Source: JADJWR01 sp964509545 (GTDB lineage Bacteria > Pseudomonadota > Gammaproteobacteria > Burkholderiales > Burkholderiaceae_F). From it: a stretch of 34,682 nucleotides of DNA. The DNA lies in contig CAZDXQ010000040.1 of the NCBI GenBank assembly GCA_964509545.1, forward strand, positions 1 to 34,682. Direction: 5' to 3'. The notes under the pieces are model-generated. The model did no database searches, was not told where the DNA came from, and saw nothing but the letters and a program-made list of their open reading frames with translations. Below are positions 1 through 7,545 of this stretch, in pieces; the stretch's first letter is position 1, and every line of letters begins with the position of its first letter. Made by a program: the position numbers and the translations under genes.

Positions 1-505
1 CATGAAGCGGCGCGTGCTGGTGGCGCAGGCGCTGGTGCACCGGCCGCCGGTGATCATCCTCGACGAGCCGACGGCGGGCGTCGACGTGGAGCTGCGGCAA
101 GGGCTGTGGGCGTTCATCCGCCGTCTCAACCAGGAGGGGCACACGATCGTGCTGACCACGCATTACCTGGAGGAAGCGCAGCAGCTGTGCGAGCGCATCG
201 GCATGCTGAAGGCGGGCCGCCTGATCGCGCTCGATCGCACGCAGGCCCTGCTGCGCAGGCTGGCAGACGTGCGCATCCTGCTGCGCCTGCGTGGCGAACT
301 GCCTGCTGCGCTGCGCGGGCGGGCGGCCGAACAGGGTGACGGGCGTGTCGCGCTGCGCGTGGCCAGCGTTGCCGATGTCGAAGGCGTATTGGCCGCCTGT
401 CGCGCGGCGGCAGTGGCGATCGAGGAACTCGAGGTTGGGCACGCCGATCTCGAGGATGTGTTCGTGCAACTGATGGCCGGTCATCGCGAGCGGGTCGAGG
501 CATGA
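1..505 (+). CDS. ABC transporter ATP-binding protein, YadG-like (5' partial)
   Basis: This is the C-terminal half of an ABC exporter ATPase, cut by the window edge. The first residues read as the tail of the ABC signature (GG-MKRR), so the ATG at position 2 is internal and the Walker A half lies upstream. Seen directly: a Walker B and D-loop stretch (VIILDEPTAGVD, about residues 17-28 of the visible part) and the H-loop His in LTTHYLEEAQ. A C-terminal domain of about 80 residues follows. The spacing and the phrases EPTAGVDVELR and THYLEEA resemble Escherichia coli YadG, which pairs with the permease YadH. Its stop overlaps the start of the next gene (ATGA), a permease of exactly that type. 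The two would form a cytoplasmic ATPase plus membrane exporter; the substrate is unknown. Confidence 0.9.
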   Translation, partial: MKRRVLVAQALVHRPPVIILDEPTAGVDVELRQGLWAFIRRLNQEGHTIVLTTHYLEEAQQLCERIGMLKAGRLIALDRTQALLRRLADVRILLRLRGELPAALRGRAAEQGDGRVALRVASVADVEGVLAACRAAAVAIEELEVGHADLEDVFVQLMAGHRERVEA

Positions 506-1386
506 CAAGGGTGGCGTCATCCGACACTTCGGGCCGTTCCGGCGAAGGCCGGGACACGATTGTCATGACCGGCGAACCTGGGTCCCGCCCCTCCCCGGGA
601 CGACTGACGGTGCCGCCGGTGGCGGCGCCGTCAGTCGGCTTCCGCACGCTGCTGGCCAAGGAAGTCCTGCGCTTCTGGAAAGTCAGTTTCCAGACCGTGG
701 CCGCGCCGGTGCTCACCGGCGTGCTGTACCTGCTGGTCTTCGGCCACGTCCTCGAGGACAGGGTGCAGGTGTTTCCCGGGGTCGGCTACACCGCATTCCT
801 GATTCCCGGTCTGGTGATGATGTCGCTGCTGCAGAACGCCTTCGCCAATTCCTCCTCATCGCTGATCCAGAGCAAGATCACCGGCAATCTGGTGTTCGTG
901 CTGCTGCCGCCGATCTCCAACCGCGAATTCTTCCTTGCCTACGTGCTCGCCGCCGTTGTTCGCGGCGTTGTCGTCGGCGCCGGCGTGTTCGCGGTGACGG
1001 TCTGGTTTGCGCCGCCATCGTTCGAGGCGCCGCTGTGGATCATCGTCTTTGCGCTGCTCGGCGCGGCGCTGCTCGGCGTGCTCGGGCTGATCGCCGGCAT
1101 CGTGTCGGAGAAGTTCGACCAGCTGGCGGCGTTCCAGAACTTCGTCATCATGCCGGCGACGTTCCTGTCCGGCGTCTTCTACTCGGTGCACGGCCTGCCG
1201 CCGTTCTGGCAGTTCGTCTCGCACCTGAACCCGTTCTTCTACATGATCGACGGCTTCCGCTACGGTTTCTTCGCCGTCTCCGACGCCTCGCCGTGGCTGA
1301 GCCTTGCCATCGTGCTGGCGGCGCTGGCCGCGGCAGCGGCCATTGCCCTGGCCATGCTCGCGCGCGGCTACAAGATCCGCTCCTGA
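502..1386 (+). CDS. ABC-2 type permease, YadH-like
   Basis: Membrane subunit of the exporter whose ATPase gene overlaps it by 4 bases. Of 294 residues, the family-like part starts near residue 45 (FRTLLAKEVLRFWKVSFQTV). About six hydrophobic segments follow: near 58-78, 95-115, 140-165, 175-200, 215-230 and 265-288. The segment with GVFYSVHGLPPFW is typical of ABC-2 permeases. The first 36 or so residues are unusual: rich in Gly, Arg, Ser and Pro, and encoded by a REP-like GC-rich dyad (537-604). The true start may be downstream, for example GTG at 610, although the ATGA overlap at 502 supports the long form. The exported substrate cannot be told from sequence. Confidence 0.88.
   Translation: MTRVASSDTSGRSGEGRDTIVMTGEPGSRPSPGRLTVPPVAAPSVGFRTLLAKEVLRFWKVSFQTVAAPVLTGVLYLLVFGHVLEDRVQVFPGVGYTAFLIPGLVMMSLLQNAFANSSSSLIQSKITGNLVFVLLPPISNREFFLAYVLAAVVRGVVVGAGVFAVTVWFAPPSFEAPLWIIVFALLGAALLGVLGLIAGIVSEKFDQLAAFQNFVIMPATFLSGVFYSVHGLPPFWQFVSHLNPFFYMIDGFRYGFFAVSDASPWLSLAIVLAALAAAAAIALAMLARGYKIRS
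537..604. repeat. REP-like GC-rich dyad inside the 5' end of the permease gene
   Basis: Positions 537-554 read TTCCGGCGAAGGCCGGGA, a 7-bp stem with a GAAG tetraloop. The octamer CCGGCGAA recurs at 569-576, followed by a less symmetric GGGTCCCG-containing arm to about 604. On the reverse strand this region translates to PGEGRDPGSP, a phrase typical of proteobacterial extragenic palindromes read in one frame. No second copy was seen elsewhere in the window. Membership of a genomic repeat family is inferred. Confidence 0.5.
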
Positions 1387-1399
1387 CCGGTACAGCGCC

Positions 1400-1645
1400 A
1401 TGGAACCTTCCGTTGACGACGTGCGCCGCTACATTGCCGAGGCACTGGCCTGCGACGAACTGCAGGTCGATGGCGACGGCCGCCATTTCGATGCGCTGGT
1501 GGTGTCCAGTGCATTTGAGGGCAAGTCGCGCGTGCAGCGACATCAGCTCGTCTACGCCGCGCTCGGCGACCGCATGCGCGAGGAGGTCCACGCGTTGTCG
1601 ATCAAGGCACTGACGCCGTCGGAATGGCAGGCGCTGCAGCAGTGA
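1400..1645 (+). CDS. ibaG: BolA family protein IbaG
   Basis: A BolA/IbaG protein of 81 residues. Members of this family bind monothiol glutaredoxins and [2Fe-2S] clusters and help with iron-sulfur handling and acid or envelope stress. The core seen is DELQVDGDGRHFDALVVS...FEGKSRVQRHQLVYAALG...EEVHALSIKALTP, which matches the family along its whole length; the conserved His of RHQLVYA is present. The ATG at 1400 gives the usual family length. Position directly before murA is the same as in E. coli, where ibaG precedes murA. A CGFS glutaredoxin, the usual BolA partner, is encoded at 22796-23116. Confidence 0.92.
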   Translation: MEPSVDDVRRYIAEALACDELQVDGDGRHFDALVVSSAFEGKSRVQRHQLVYAALGDRMREEVHALSIKALTPSEWQALQQ

Positions 1646-1735
1646 TTTCTCGCCCGCTTCACGGCGGCTTCGGTCTGCCTTCACACGGCGCAGGCATCAA
1701 GCGCTCCAGCCGCCCGCATGCCGCGGGTCGCGCCA

Positions 1736-1742
1736 AGAGGAG
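1736..1742 (+). promoter_or_regulatory. Ribosome binding site before the long murA start
   Basis: AGAGGAG lies 6 bases before the ATG at 1749. No comparable site precedes the ATG at 1824. This site therefore favours a MurA with 25 extra N-terminal residues. Confidence 0.55.
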
Positions 1743-1748
1743 CTGCCG

Positions 1749-3074
1749 ATGCCCGATGCGCTGCGTTTCTTCGACACTCGCCCGGTGCGGGCCCTTCGCC
1801 CCGCCGCCAACGATTCACCGCCGATGGACAAACTGAGGATCACCGGGGGCACGGCGCTTGCCGGCGAAGTGCAGGTGGCCGGGGCCAAGAATGCGGCGCT
1901 ACCCATCCTCGCCGCCGCGCTGCTTACCGACGGCGAACTGGCGCTCGACAACGTGCCGCAACTGGCCGATATCACGACGATGGGCCGGCTGCTGTCCGGC
2001 ATGGGCGCGCGGCTGTCGCGCGACGGCGGCCGGGTCGTCGCCCGGGCCGATGCCATCGGCGCGGTCGAGGCGCCCTATGAGCTGGTCAAGACGATGCGCG
2101 CTTCGATCCTCGTGCTCGGCCCGCTGCTGGCGCGTTTCGGCCAGGCGCGGGTGAGTCTGCCCGGCGGCTGCGCCATCGGTGCGCGGCCGGTCGACCAGCA
2201 CATCAAGGGCCTGCGCGCGCTCGGCGCGCGGCTGCAGATCGAGCACGGCTATATCGTTGCCGAGGCGCCGCGGCTGAAGGGCGCCCGCATCGTCACCGAC
2301 ATGGTCACGGTGACCGGCACCGAGAACCTGATGATGGCCGCGAGCCTGGCCGCCGGCGAGACGGTGATCGAGAATGCCGCGCGCGAGCCCGAGGTGGTCG
2401 ATCTGGCCCGCTGCCTGAACGCGATGGGGGCAAGAGTGCGCGGTGCCGGTAGCGACCGCATCGTGATCGATGGCGTCGAGCGCCTGCACGGCGCGCAGCA
2501 TCGCGTTCTGCCGGACCGCATCGAGACCGGCACATTCCTGGTCGCTGCCGCCGCTTGCGGCGGCGACGTACGGCTTGTCGGCGCGGCGCCGGACACGCTC
2601 GATGCGGTGCTCGACAAACTGCGCGAGGCCGGCAGCCAGGTCGACACCGGAGCGGACTGGATCCGGGTCCGCGCCCGCGGGCGGCCGAAGGCGGTCAGCC
2701 TGCGCACCGCGCCGTATCCGGCATTCCCGACCGACATGCAGGCGCAGTTCATGGCCATGGACTGCGTCGCCGACGGCGTCGGCCGGATCACCGAGACGAT
2801 CTTCGAGAACCGCTTCATGCATGTGCTCGAACTGCAGCGGCTCGGCGCGCAGATCGACATCGAGGGCAACACCGCGATCGTCCGCGGCGTGCCGAAGCTT
2901 TCCGGGGCGCGCGTGATGGCCACCGACCTGCGCGCGTCGGCGAGCCTGGTGATCGCCGGCCTGGTGGCCGAGGGCGAGACGATCGTCGATCGCATCTACC
3001 ATCTGGACCGAGGATACGACCGGATGGAGCGCCGGCTGGCGGCGCTGGGCGCGAAGATCGAGCGGCTGAAATGA
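1749..3074 (+). CDS. murA: UDP-N-acetylglucosamine 1-carboxyvinyltransferase
   Basis: MurA catalyses the first committed step of peptidoglycan synthesis in the cytoplasm: enolpyruvyl transfer from PEP to UDP-GlcNAc; it is the fosfomycin target. Seen: VAGAKNAALPILAA near the N-terminus, the catalytic Cys in SLPGGCAIGARP, FPTDMQAQ and the C-terminal TDLRASASLVIAGL. Two starts are possible. From ATG 1824 (MDKLRITGG) the residues align with E. coli numbering (Lys22, Asn23, Cys near 115), so the family start is there. The ATG at 1749 has a strong ribosome binding site and adds 25 residues rich in Arg and Pro; I give this one because only it has a site. The catalytic Cys still fits fosfomycin sensitivity. 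The stop overlaps hisG by ATGA, tying cell-wall and histidine genes into one transcript. Confidence 0.95.
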   Translation: MPDALRFFDTRPVRALRPAANDSPPMDKLRITGGTALAGEVQVAGAKNAALPILAAALLTDGELALDNVPQLADITTMGRLLSGMGARLSRDGGRVVARADAIGAVEAPYELVKTMRASILVLGPLLARFGQARVSLPGGCAIGARPVDQHIKGLRALGARLQIEHGYIVAEAPRLKGARIVTDMVTVTGTENLMMAASLAAGETVIENAAREPEVVDLARCLNAMGARVRGAGSDRIVIDGVERLHGAQHRVLPDRIETGTFLVAAAACGGDVRLVGAAPDTLDAVLDKLREAGSQVDTGADWIRVRARGRPKAVSLRTAPYPAFPTDMQAQFMAMDCVADGVGRITETIFENRFMHVLELQRLGAQIDIEGNTAIVRGVPKLSGARVMATDLRASASLVIAGLVAEGETIVDRIYHLDRGYDRMERRLAALGAKIERLK

Positions 3075-3709
3075 TCACCCTGGCCCTTTCGAAGGGACGC
3101 ATCTTCGACGAGACGGTGCCGCTGCTGGCGCGCGCCGGCATCGCGCCGCTGGAGGATCCGGAGACTTCGCGCAGGCTGATCATCGGCACGTCGAACGCCG
3201 GACTGCGCATCGTGGTGGTTCGCAGCACCGACGTGCCGACCTACGTGCAGTACGGAGCGGCAGACCTTGGCGTCGCGGGCAGGGACGTGCTGATCGAGCA
3301 TGGCGGCAACGGGCTTTATCAGCCGCTCGATCTCGGCATTGCCCGCTGCCGCCTGTGCGTGGCGGTGCCTGCGGGTTTCGACTACGCAGCGGCAGTGCGG
3401 CGCGGCGCGCGGCTGCGGGTGGCGACCAAGTATCTGACGGCGAGCCGCGAACACTTCGCCGCCAAGGGCGTGCACGTCGACCTGATCAAGCTTTACGGCT
3501 CGATGGAGCTGGCGCCGCTGGCCGGGCTGGCCGACGCCATCGTCGATCTCGTCTCCAGCGGCGGCACGCTGCGCGCCAACAATCTGGTCGAGGTCGAGGA
3601 GATCGCGCCGATCAGCTCGCGGCTGATCGTCAATCAGGCGGCGTTGAAGACCAAGCGCGAGGAACTGATGCCTTTGATCGGGCGGATCGAAGCGGCGGTG
3701 GTGCAATGA
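3071..3709 (+). CDS. hisG: ATP phosphoribosyltransferase catalytic subunit, short form
   Basis: HisG condenses ATP with PRPP to give phosphoribosyl-ATP, the first and regulated step of histidine synthesis. At 212 residues it is the short form: it begins MITLALSKGRIFDE and ends soon after LMPLIGRIEAAVVQ, without the roughly 80-residue C-terminal histidine-sensing domain of long HisG. The PRPP-binding stretch is DLVSSGGTLRANNLVEVEEI. Short HisG is known to need HisZ, a histidyl-tRNA synthetase paralogue, for activity and feedback control; no hisZ is in this window, so it must lie elsewhere. The ATG at 3071 overlaps the murA stop (ATGA), and its own stop overlaps hisD the same way. Confidence 0.95.
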   Translation: MITLALSKGRIFDETVPLLARAGIAPLEDPETSRRLIIGTSNAGLRIVVVRSTDVPTYVQYGAADLGVAGRDVLIEHGGNGLYQPLDLGIARCRLCVAVPAGFDYAAAVRRGARLRVATKYLTASREHFAAKGVHVDLIKLYGSMELAPLAGLADAIVDLVSSGGTLRANNLVEVEEIAPISSRLIVNQAALKTKREELMPLIGRIEAAVVQ

Positions 3710-5004
3710 GAGTTCGGGTACTTTCGACTCGCGACGCCGGCTTCGATGCCGCGTTTGCGCAGCTGGTAGCGATCGATACCGCCGGCGACCGGCGCATCGA
3801 CGCGGCGGCGGCGGCGATCGTCGATGACGTGCGCCGCCGCGGCGACGCGGCGCTGCTCGACTACACCAATCGCTTCGACCGGATGAACGCAACGTCGGTG
3901 GCGGCGCTGGAGATTTCCGCCGCCGACATGCATGCCGCGCTCGAGGCGCTGCCGGAAGGGGACCGTGCCGCGCTGCAGACCGCGGCACGGCGCATCCAGG
4001 CTTTCCACGAGAGGCAGCGCAGCGAGAGCTGGTCCGTCACCGAGGACGACGGCACGGTTCTCGGTCAGCGCCTGACGCCCCTGGACAGCGTCGGTGTCTA
4101 TGTGCCCGGCGGCCTGGCCGCCTACCCGTCGTCGGTGCTGATGAACGTCATTCCGGCGCAGGTGGCCGGCGTGCGCCAGATCGTGATGGTCTCGCCGACG
4201 CCGGAAGGCAGCCGCAACCCGCTGGTGCTGGCGGCGGCGGCGCTGTCGGGCGTGACGCGCGCCTTCGCCGTCGGCGGCGCGCAGGCGGTGGCGGCCCTCG
4301 CCCATGGCACCGAAACGGTGCCCGCGGTCGACAAGATCGTCGGTCCCGGCAACGCCTACGTGGCCGCGGCCAAGCGGCACGTGTTCGGCGTCGTCGGCAT
4401 CGACATGATCGCCGGCCCGAGCGAGATCCTCGTGATCTGCGACGGGGCAACCGACCCGGACTGGATCGCGATGGACCTGTTCTCGCAGGCCGAGCACGAT
4501 GAACTGGCGCAGGCGATCCTGCTCACGCCGGAGGCGCAGTTCATCGGCCGCGTGCAGGCGTCGATCGCGCGGCTGCTGCCGGCGATGCCGCGGCGCGCGA
4601 TCATCGAAAAAAGCCTCGCCGACCGCGGCGCCCTGATCCTGACGCGCGACCTCGACGAGGCCTGCGCCGTGGCCAACCGGATCGCGCCCGAGCATCTGGA
4701 GATCTCGACCGACACGCCGGAACGCTGGGCAGACAAGATCCGCCATGCCGGCGCCATCTTCCTCGGCCGGCATTCCAGCGAAGCGCTGGGCGACTACTGT
4801 GCCGGCCCCAACCACGTGCTGCCGACGGCGCGAACCGCGCGTTTCTCGTCGCCGCTGGGCGTGTACGACTTCCAGAAGCGCACCAGCCTGATCCGGGTGT
4901 CCGCCGCGGGCGCGCGCTCGCTCGGCGAGGTGGCGGCGCGCCTGGCCGACGGCGAGCAACTGGCGGCTCATGCGGCCAGCGCGCGGTACCGGATCGGGCG
5001 ATGA
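3706..5004 (+). CDS. hisD: Histidinol dehydrogenase
   Basis: HisD carries out the last two steps of the pathway, oxidising L-histidinol to L-histidine with two NAD+, using one Zn per active site. The protein is 432 residues, the usual length. Seen: the PLDSVGVYVPGG motif, VGGAQAVAALAHGTETVP, KIVGPGNAYVAAAKRHVFG, IDMIAGPSEILVI, and the catalytic stretch IAPEHLEI, followed by GPNHVLPT near the Zn site. The ATG at 3706 overlaps the hisG stop; the TGA overlaps hisC by ATGA. No missing residues were noted. Confidence 0.96.
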   Translation: MRVRVLSTRDAGFDAAFAQLVAIDTAGDRRIDAAAAAIVDDVRRRGDAALLDYTNRFDRMNATSVAALEISAADMHAALEALPEGDRAALQTAARRIQAFHERQRSESWSVTEDDGTVLGQRLTPLDSVGVYVPGGLAAYPSSVLMNVIPAQVAGVRQIVMVSPTPEGSRNPLVLAAAALSGVTRAFAVGGAQAVAALAHGTETVPAVDKIVGPGNAYVAAAKRHVFGVVGIDMIAGPSEILVICDGATDPDWIAMDLFSQAEHDELAQAILLTPEAQFIGRVQASIARLLPAMPRRAIIEKSLADRGALILTRDLDEACAVANRIAPEHLEISTDTPERWADKIRHAGAIFLGRHSSEALGDYCAGPNHVLPTARTARFSSPLGVYDFQKRTSLIRVSAAGARSLGEVAARLADGEQLAAHAASARYRIGR

Positions 5005-6092
5005 ATACCTTGCGTCCGGCCCCGGACCTGTCAGTGATCCGCGACGAGGTGCGTTCGATCAGCGCCTACGCGGTGGCCGATTCGGCCGGGCTGATCAAGC
5101 TCGACGCGATGGAGAACCCGTTCGCGCTGCCGCCTGAACTCGCGCGCGAACTCGGCGAACGGCTGGCGCGGGAACCGCTCAACCGCTATCCGCCGTCCGA
5201 TCCGCGTCCGTTCAAGGCCAAGCTGGCGCGGGCGATCGGATTGCCTGACGGGATGGCGCTGCTGCTCGGCAACGGCTCGGACGAACTGATCCACCTGATG
5301 ATCCAGGCCTGCGCCAGGCCCGGCGCAACGGTGCTGTCGCCGTGGCCGAGCTTCGAGATGTACGACCTGTCGAGCCGCTTCGACGGTTGCCGTTTCATTG
5401 GCGTGCCGTTGGCCGCCGATTTCTCGCTTCCGCGCGACACGCTGCTGGCGGCGATTGGCCGCCATCTCCCGGCGGTCGTGTTCATCAGCTGGCCCAACAA
5501 CCCGACCGGCAACCTGTTCGACCGCTCAACGGTCGAGGCCGTACTCGACGCCGCGCCGGGGCTGGTGGTGCTCGATGAGGCCTACCTGCCCTTCGCCCAG
5601 GACACCTGGCTGCCGGAACTGGCGCGCCGGCCGAACCTGCTCGTTCTGCGCACGTTTTCCAAGATGGGACTGGCCGGCATCCGGCTCGGCTACCTGTGCG
5701 GCGACCCGGCCTGGATCGGCGAGTTCAACAAGGTGCGCCCGCCCTACAACGTCAACGTGCTGACGCTGGCCGCTGCGGATTTCATGCTCGAGCAGCGCGG
5801 GCTTCTCGATGAGCAGGCGGCGCTGCTGCGCGCCGAACGCGGGCGCTTGCTGACGCGGCTGCGTGATATCGCCGGCGTGAGCGCGTTCGATTCGGCGGCC
5901 AATTTCATCCTGTTCCGCCTCGATGGCGGCTCGGACGCTGCCGATCGGGTGTTTGCGCGGCTCAGGGCGCGCGGCATACTGATCAAGAATCGCGCCCATG
6001 TGCATCCGCTGCTGGCCGGCTGCCTGCGCGTCACCGTGGGCACGCCGGCGGAAAACGACGCCTTTGTCGCCGCACTGATCGCCAGCCTGTAA
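5001..6092 (+). CDS. hisC: Histidinol-phosphate aminotransferase
   Basis: HisC is a PLP-dependent class I/II aminotransferase that converts imidazole acetol phosphate and glutamate to histidinol phosphate. It has 363 residues. The PLP lysine is in RTFSKMGLAG (Lys221), with the conserved SWPNNPTGN motif near 163-171 and the LDEAY aspartate at 192. A C-terminal domain with FILFRLDG and LRVTVGTPAEND follows. The start overlaps the hisD stop by 4 bases and hisB begins 7 bases after its stop, so it is well inside the his transcript. Confidence 0.95.
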   Translation: MNTLRPAPDLSVIRDEVRSISAYAVADSAGLIKLDAMENPFALPPELARELGERLAREPLNRYPPSDPRPFKAKLARAIGLPDGMALLLGNGSDELIHLMIQACARPGATVLSPWPSFEMYDLSSRFDGCRFIGVPLAADFSLPRDTLLAAIGRHLPAVVFISWPNNPTGNLFDRSTVEAVLDAAPGLVVLDEAYLPFAQDTWLPELARRPNLLVLRTFSKMGLAGIRLGYLCGDPAWIGEFNKVRPPYNVNVLTLAAADFMLEQRGLLDEQAALLRAERGRLLTRLRDIAGVSAFDSAANFILFRLDGGSDAADRVFARLRARGILIKNRAHVHPLLAGCLRVTVGTPAENDAFVAALIASL

Positions 6093-6099
6093 GGGGCCC

Positions 6100-6693
6100 A
6101 TGAACTCGCGTAGCGCCGAGATCGTTCGCAACACCGCCGAGACGCAGATCCGCGTCGTCGTCGACCTCGACGGCAGCGGCCGGTCGCAACTGTCCACCGG
6201 CATCGGCTTTTTCGACCACATGCTCGACCAGATCGCCCGACACGGTGCGATCGACCTGACCGTCGAGGCCAGGGGCGACCTGCATATCGATGGCCATCAC
6301 ACGGTCGAGGATGTCGGCATCACGGTCGGCCAGGCGCTGGCGCGTGCGCTGGGTGACAAGCGGGGTATCCGCCGCTACGGCCACGCCTATGTGCCGCTGG
6401 ACGAGGCGTTGTCGCGGGTGGTGGTCGACCTTTCCGGCCGGCCCGGACTCGAATGGAACGTGCCGTTCGCGCGGGCGATGATCGGCGAGTTCGACGTCGA
6501 TCTGGCGCACGAATTCTTCCAGGGCTTCGTCAATCACGCTGGCGTCACGCTGCATGTCGACAACCTGCGCGGCGACAATGCCCATCATCAGTGCGAGACG
6601 GTGTTCAAGGCCTTCGCCCGCGCCCTTCGCATGGCCGTCGAACCGGACCCGCGCGCCGCCGGCGCCGTGCCGTCGACGAAGGGAACGCTATAG
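6100..6693 (+). CDS. hisB: Imidazoleglycerol-phosphate dehydratase
   Basis: This is the monofunctional form (197 residues) that dehydrates imidazoleglycerol phosphate to imidazole acetol phosphate, using two Mn ions; the fused histidinol-phosphatase of E. coli HisB is absent. Metal ligands are visible in GFFDHMLDQIARHG, DGHHTVEDVGI, NHAGVTLHVD and HHQCETVFKAFARAL. AAGGGG just before the ATG overlaps the hisC stop codon and can serve as ribosome binding site. A separate histidinol-phosphatase must be encoded elsewhere. The gap to hisH is 135 bases, longer than other junctions in this cluster. Confidence 0.96.
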   Translation: MNSRSAEIVRNTAETQIRVVVDLDGSGRSQLSTGIGFFDHMLDQIARHGAIDLTVEARGDLHIDGHHTVEDVGITVGQALARALGDKRGIRRYGHAYVPLDEALSRVVVDLSGRPGLEWNVPFARAMIGEFDVDLAHEFFQGFVNHAGVTLHVDNLRGDNAHHQCETVFKAFARALRMAVEPDPRAAGAVPSTKGTL

Positions 6694-6700
6694 CTCAAAG

Positions 6701-6832
6701 ATGGTTTTGCGTGGCCTTTGCCGTCGGGCGAGCGCGCGGCCGCTCCGCAGCGATCCCGCTGACTGTCTGCGCCTACTGCGTGTGCAAGTGCGCCGCGAAG
6801 CGGCGCGTACACAAGCGGTGAACTCGCAATGA
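6701..6832 (+). CDS. Possible 43-residue small ORF bridging hisB and hisH
   Basis: An ATG at 6701 opens a 43-residue frame, rich in Arg, Leu and Ala (MVLRGLCRRASARPL...), that ends at a TGA overlapping the hisH ATG (ATGA at 6829-6832). It fills the whole hisB-hisH gap. No domain is recognised, and no clear ribosome binding site precedes it. In GC-rich DNA a short open frame can arise by chance and the overlap might only reflect the sequence around the hisH start. It could serve to couple translation of hisH, or not be a gene at all. The frame includes a strong GC hairpin at 6790-6806. Confidence 0.25.
   Translation: MVLRGLCRRASARPLRSDPADCLRLLRVQVRREAARTQAVNSQ
6790..6806. repeat. GC hairpin in the hisB-hisH gap
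   Basis: GCGCCGC and GCGGCGC form a perfect 7-bp stem around a GAA loop. Short outer pairing is possible between TGTG (6781-6784) and CACA (6810-6813). No T-run follows, so it does not look like a Rho-independent terminator. It sits 22 bases before the hisH start and could affect mRNA stability or hisH initiation. Confidence 0.55.
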
Positions 6833-7461
6833 TCGCCATCGTTGACTACGGCATGGGCAACCTGCGCTCGGTGGCCAAGGCGCTGGAACACGTCGCGCCG
6901 TCGGCCACGGTGCGCATCAGTTCGGATCCGGTCGAAATCCGTGCCGCCGAACGCATCGTCTTCCCCGGCCAGGGCGCGATGCCCGACTGCATGCGCTACC
7001 TGCGTGAATCGGGGCTGGAAGAGGCGGTGCGTGCCGCCGCGGCGAGCAAGCCGGTGCTCGCCGTGTGCATCGGCGAACAGATGCTGTTCGAGCGCTCGGA
7101 GGAGGGCGATACGCCCGGCCTCGGCCTGTTTGCCGGCAACGTAGTGCGTTTTCGCGCCGAAGCGATGCGCACTGCCGACGGCGCGCGGCTGAAGGTGCCG
7201 CACATGGGCTGGAACCGCGTCGAGCAGACGATGCGCCATCGCCTCTGGGACGGCATTGCCGATTCCAGCTGGTTCTATTTCGTGCACAGCTACTACGTGG
7301 TGCCGCGCGACACACAGCTCGTCGCCGGTACCAGCGATTACGGCCACAGCTTTACCTGCGTGGTGGCACGGGATAATATTTTCGCGACCCAGTTCCATCC
7401 CGAGAAAAGCGCCGCTGCCGGACTGAAGCTGTACGAGAACTTCACGCGCTGGAATCCCTGA
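6829..7461 (+). CDS. hisH: Imidazole glycerol phosphate synthase, glutaminase subunit
   Basis: HisH is the class I glutamine amidotransferase that feeds ammonia to HisF for closure of the imidazole ring. It has 210 residues. The catalytic triad is visible: nucleophile Cys80 in LAVCIGEQMLFE, and His190/Glu192 in FATQFHPEKS. The N-terminal IVDYGMGNLRSV and FPGQGAMPDC motifs are standard. The elbow reads CIGEQ where many enteric homologues have CLGMQ. The partner gene hisF lies two genes downstream. Confidence 0.96.
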   Translation: MIAIVDYGMGNLRSVAKALEHVAPSATVRISSDPVEIRAAERIVFPGQGAMPDCMRYLRESGLEEAVRAAAASKPVLAVCIGEQMLFERSEEGDTPGLGLFAGNVVRFRAEAMRTADGARLKVPHMGWNRVEQTMRHRLWDGIADSSWFYFVHSYYVVPRDTQLVAGTSDYGHSFTCVVARDNIFATQFHPEKSAAAGLKLYENFTRWNP

Positions 7462-7545
7462 CCGAAGCGCAACCGGCCGTCGGCCGTTCATTCTCATCCC
7501 CAGCCTACCCAGCCCCTCGTCTCCCCGGCGCTGCGCCGCCCCGCG

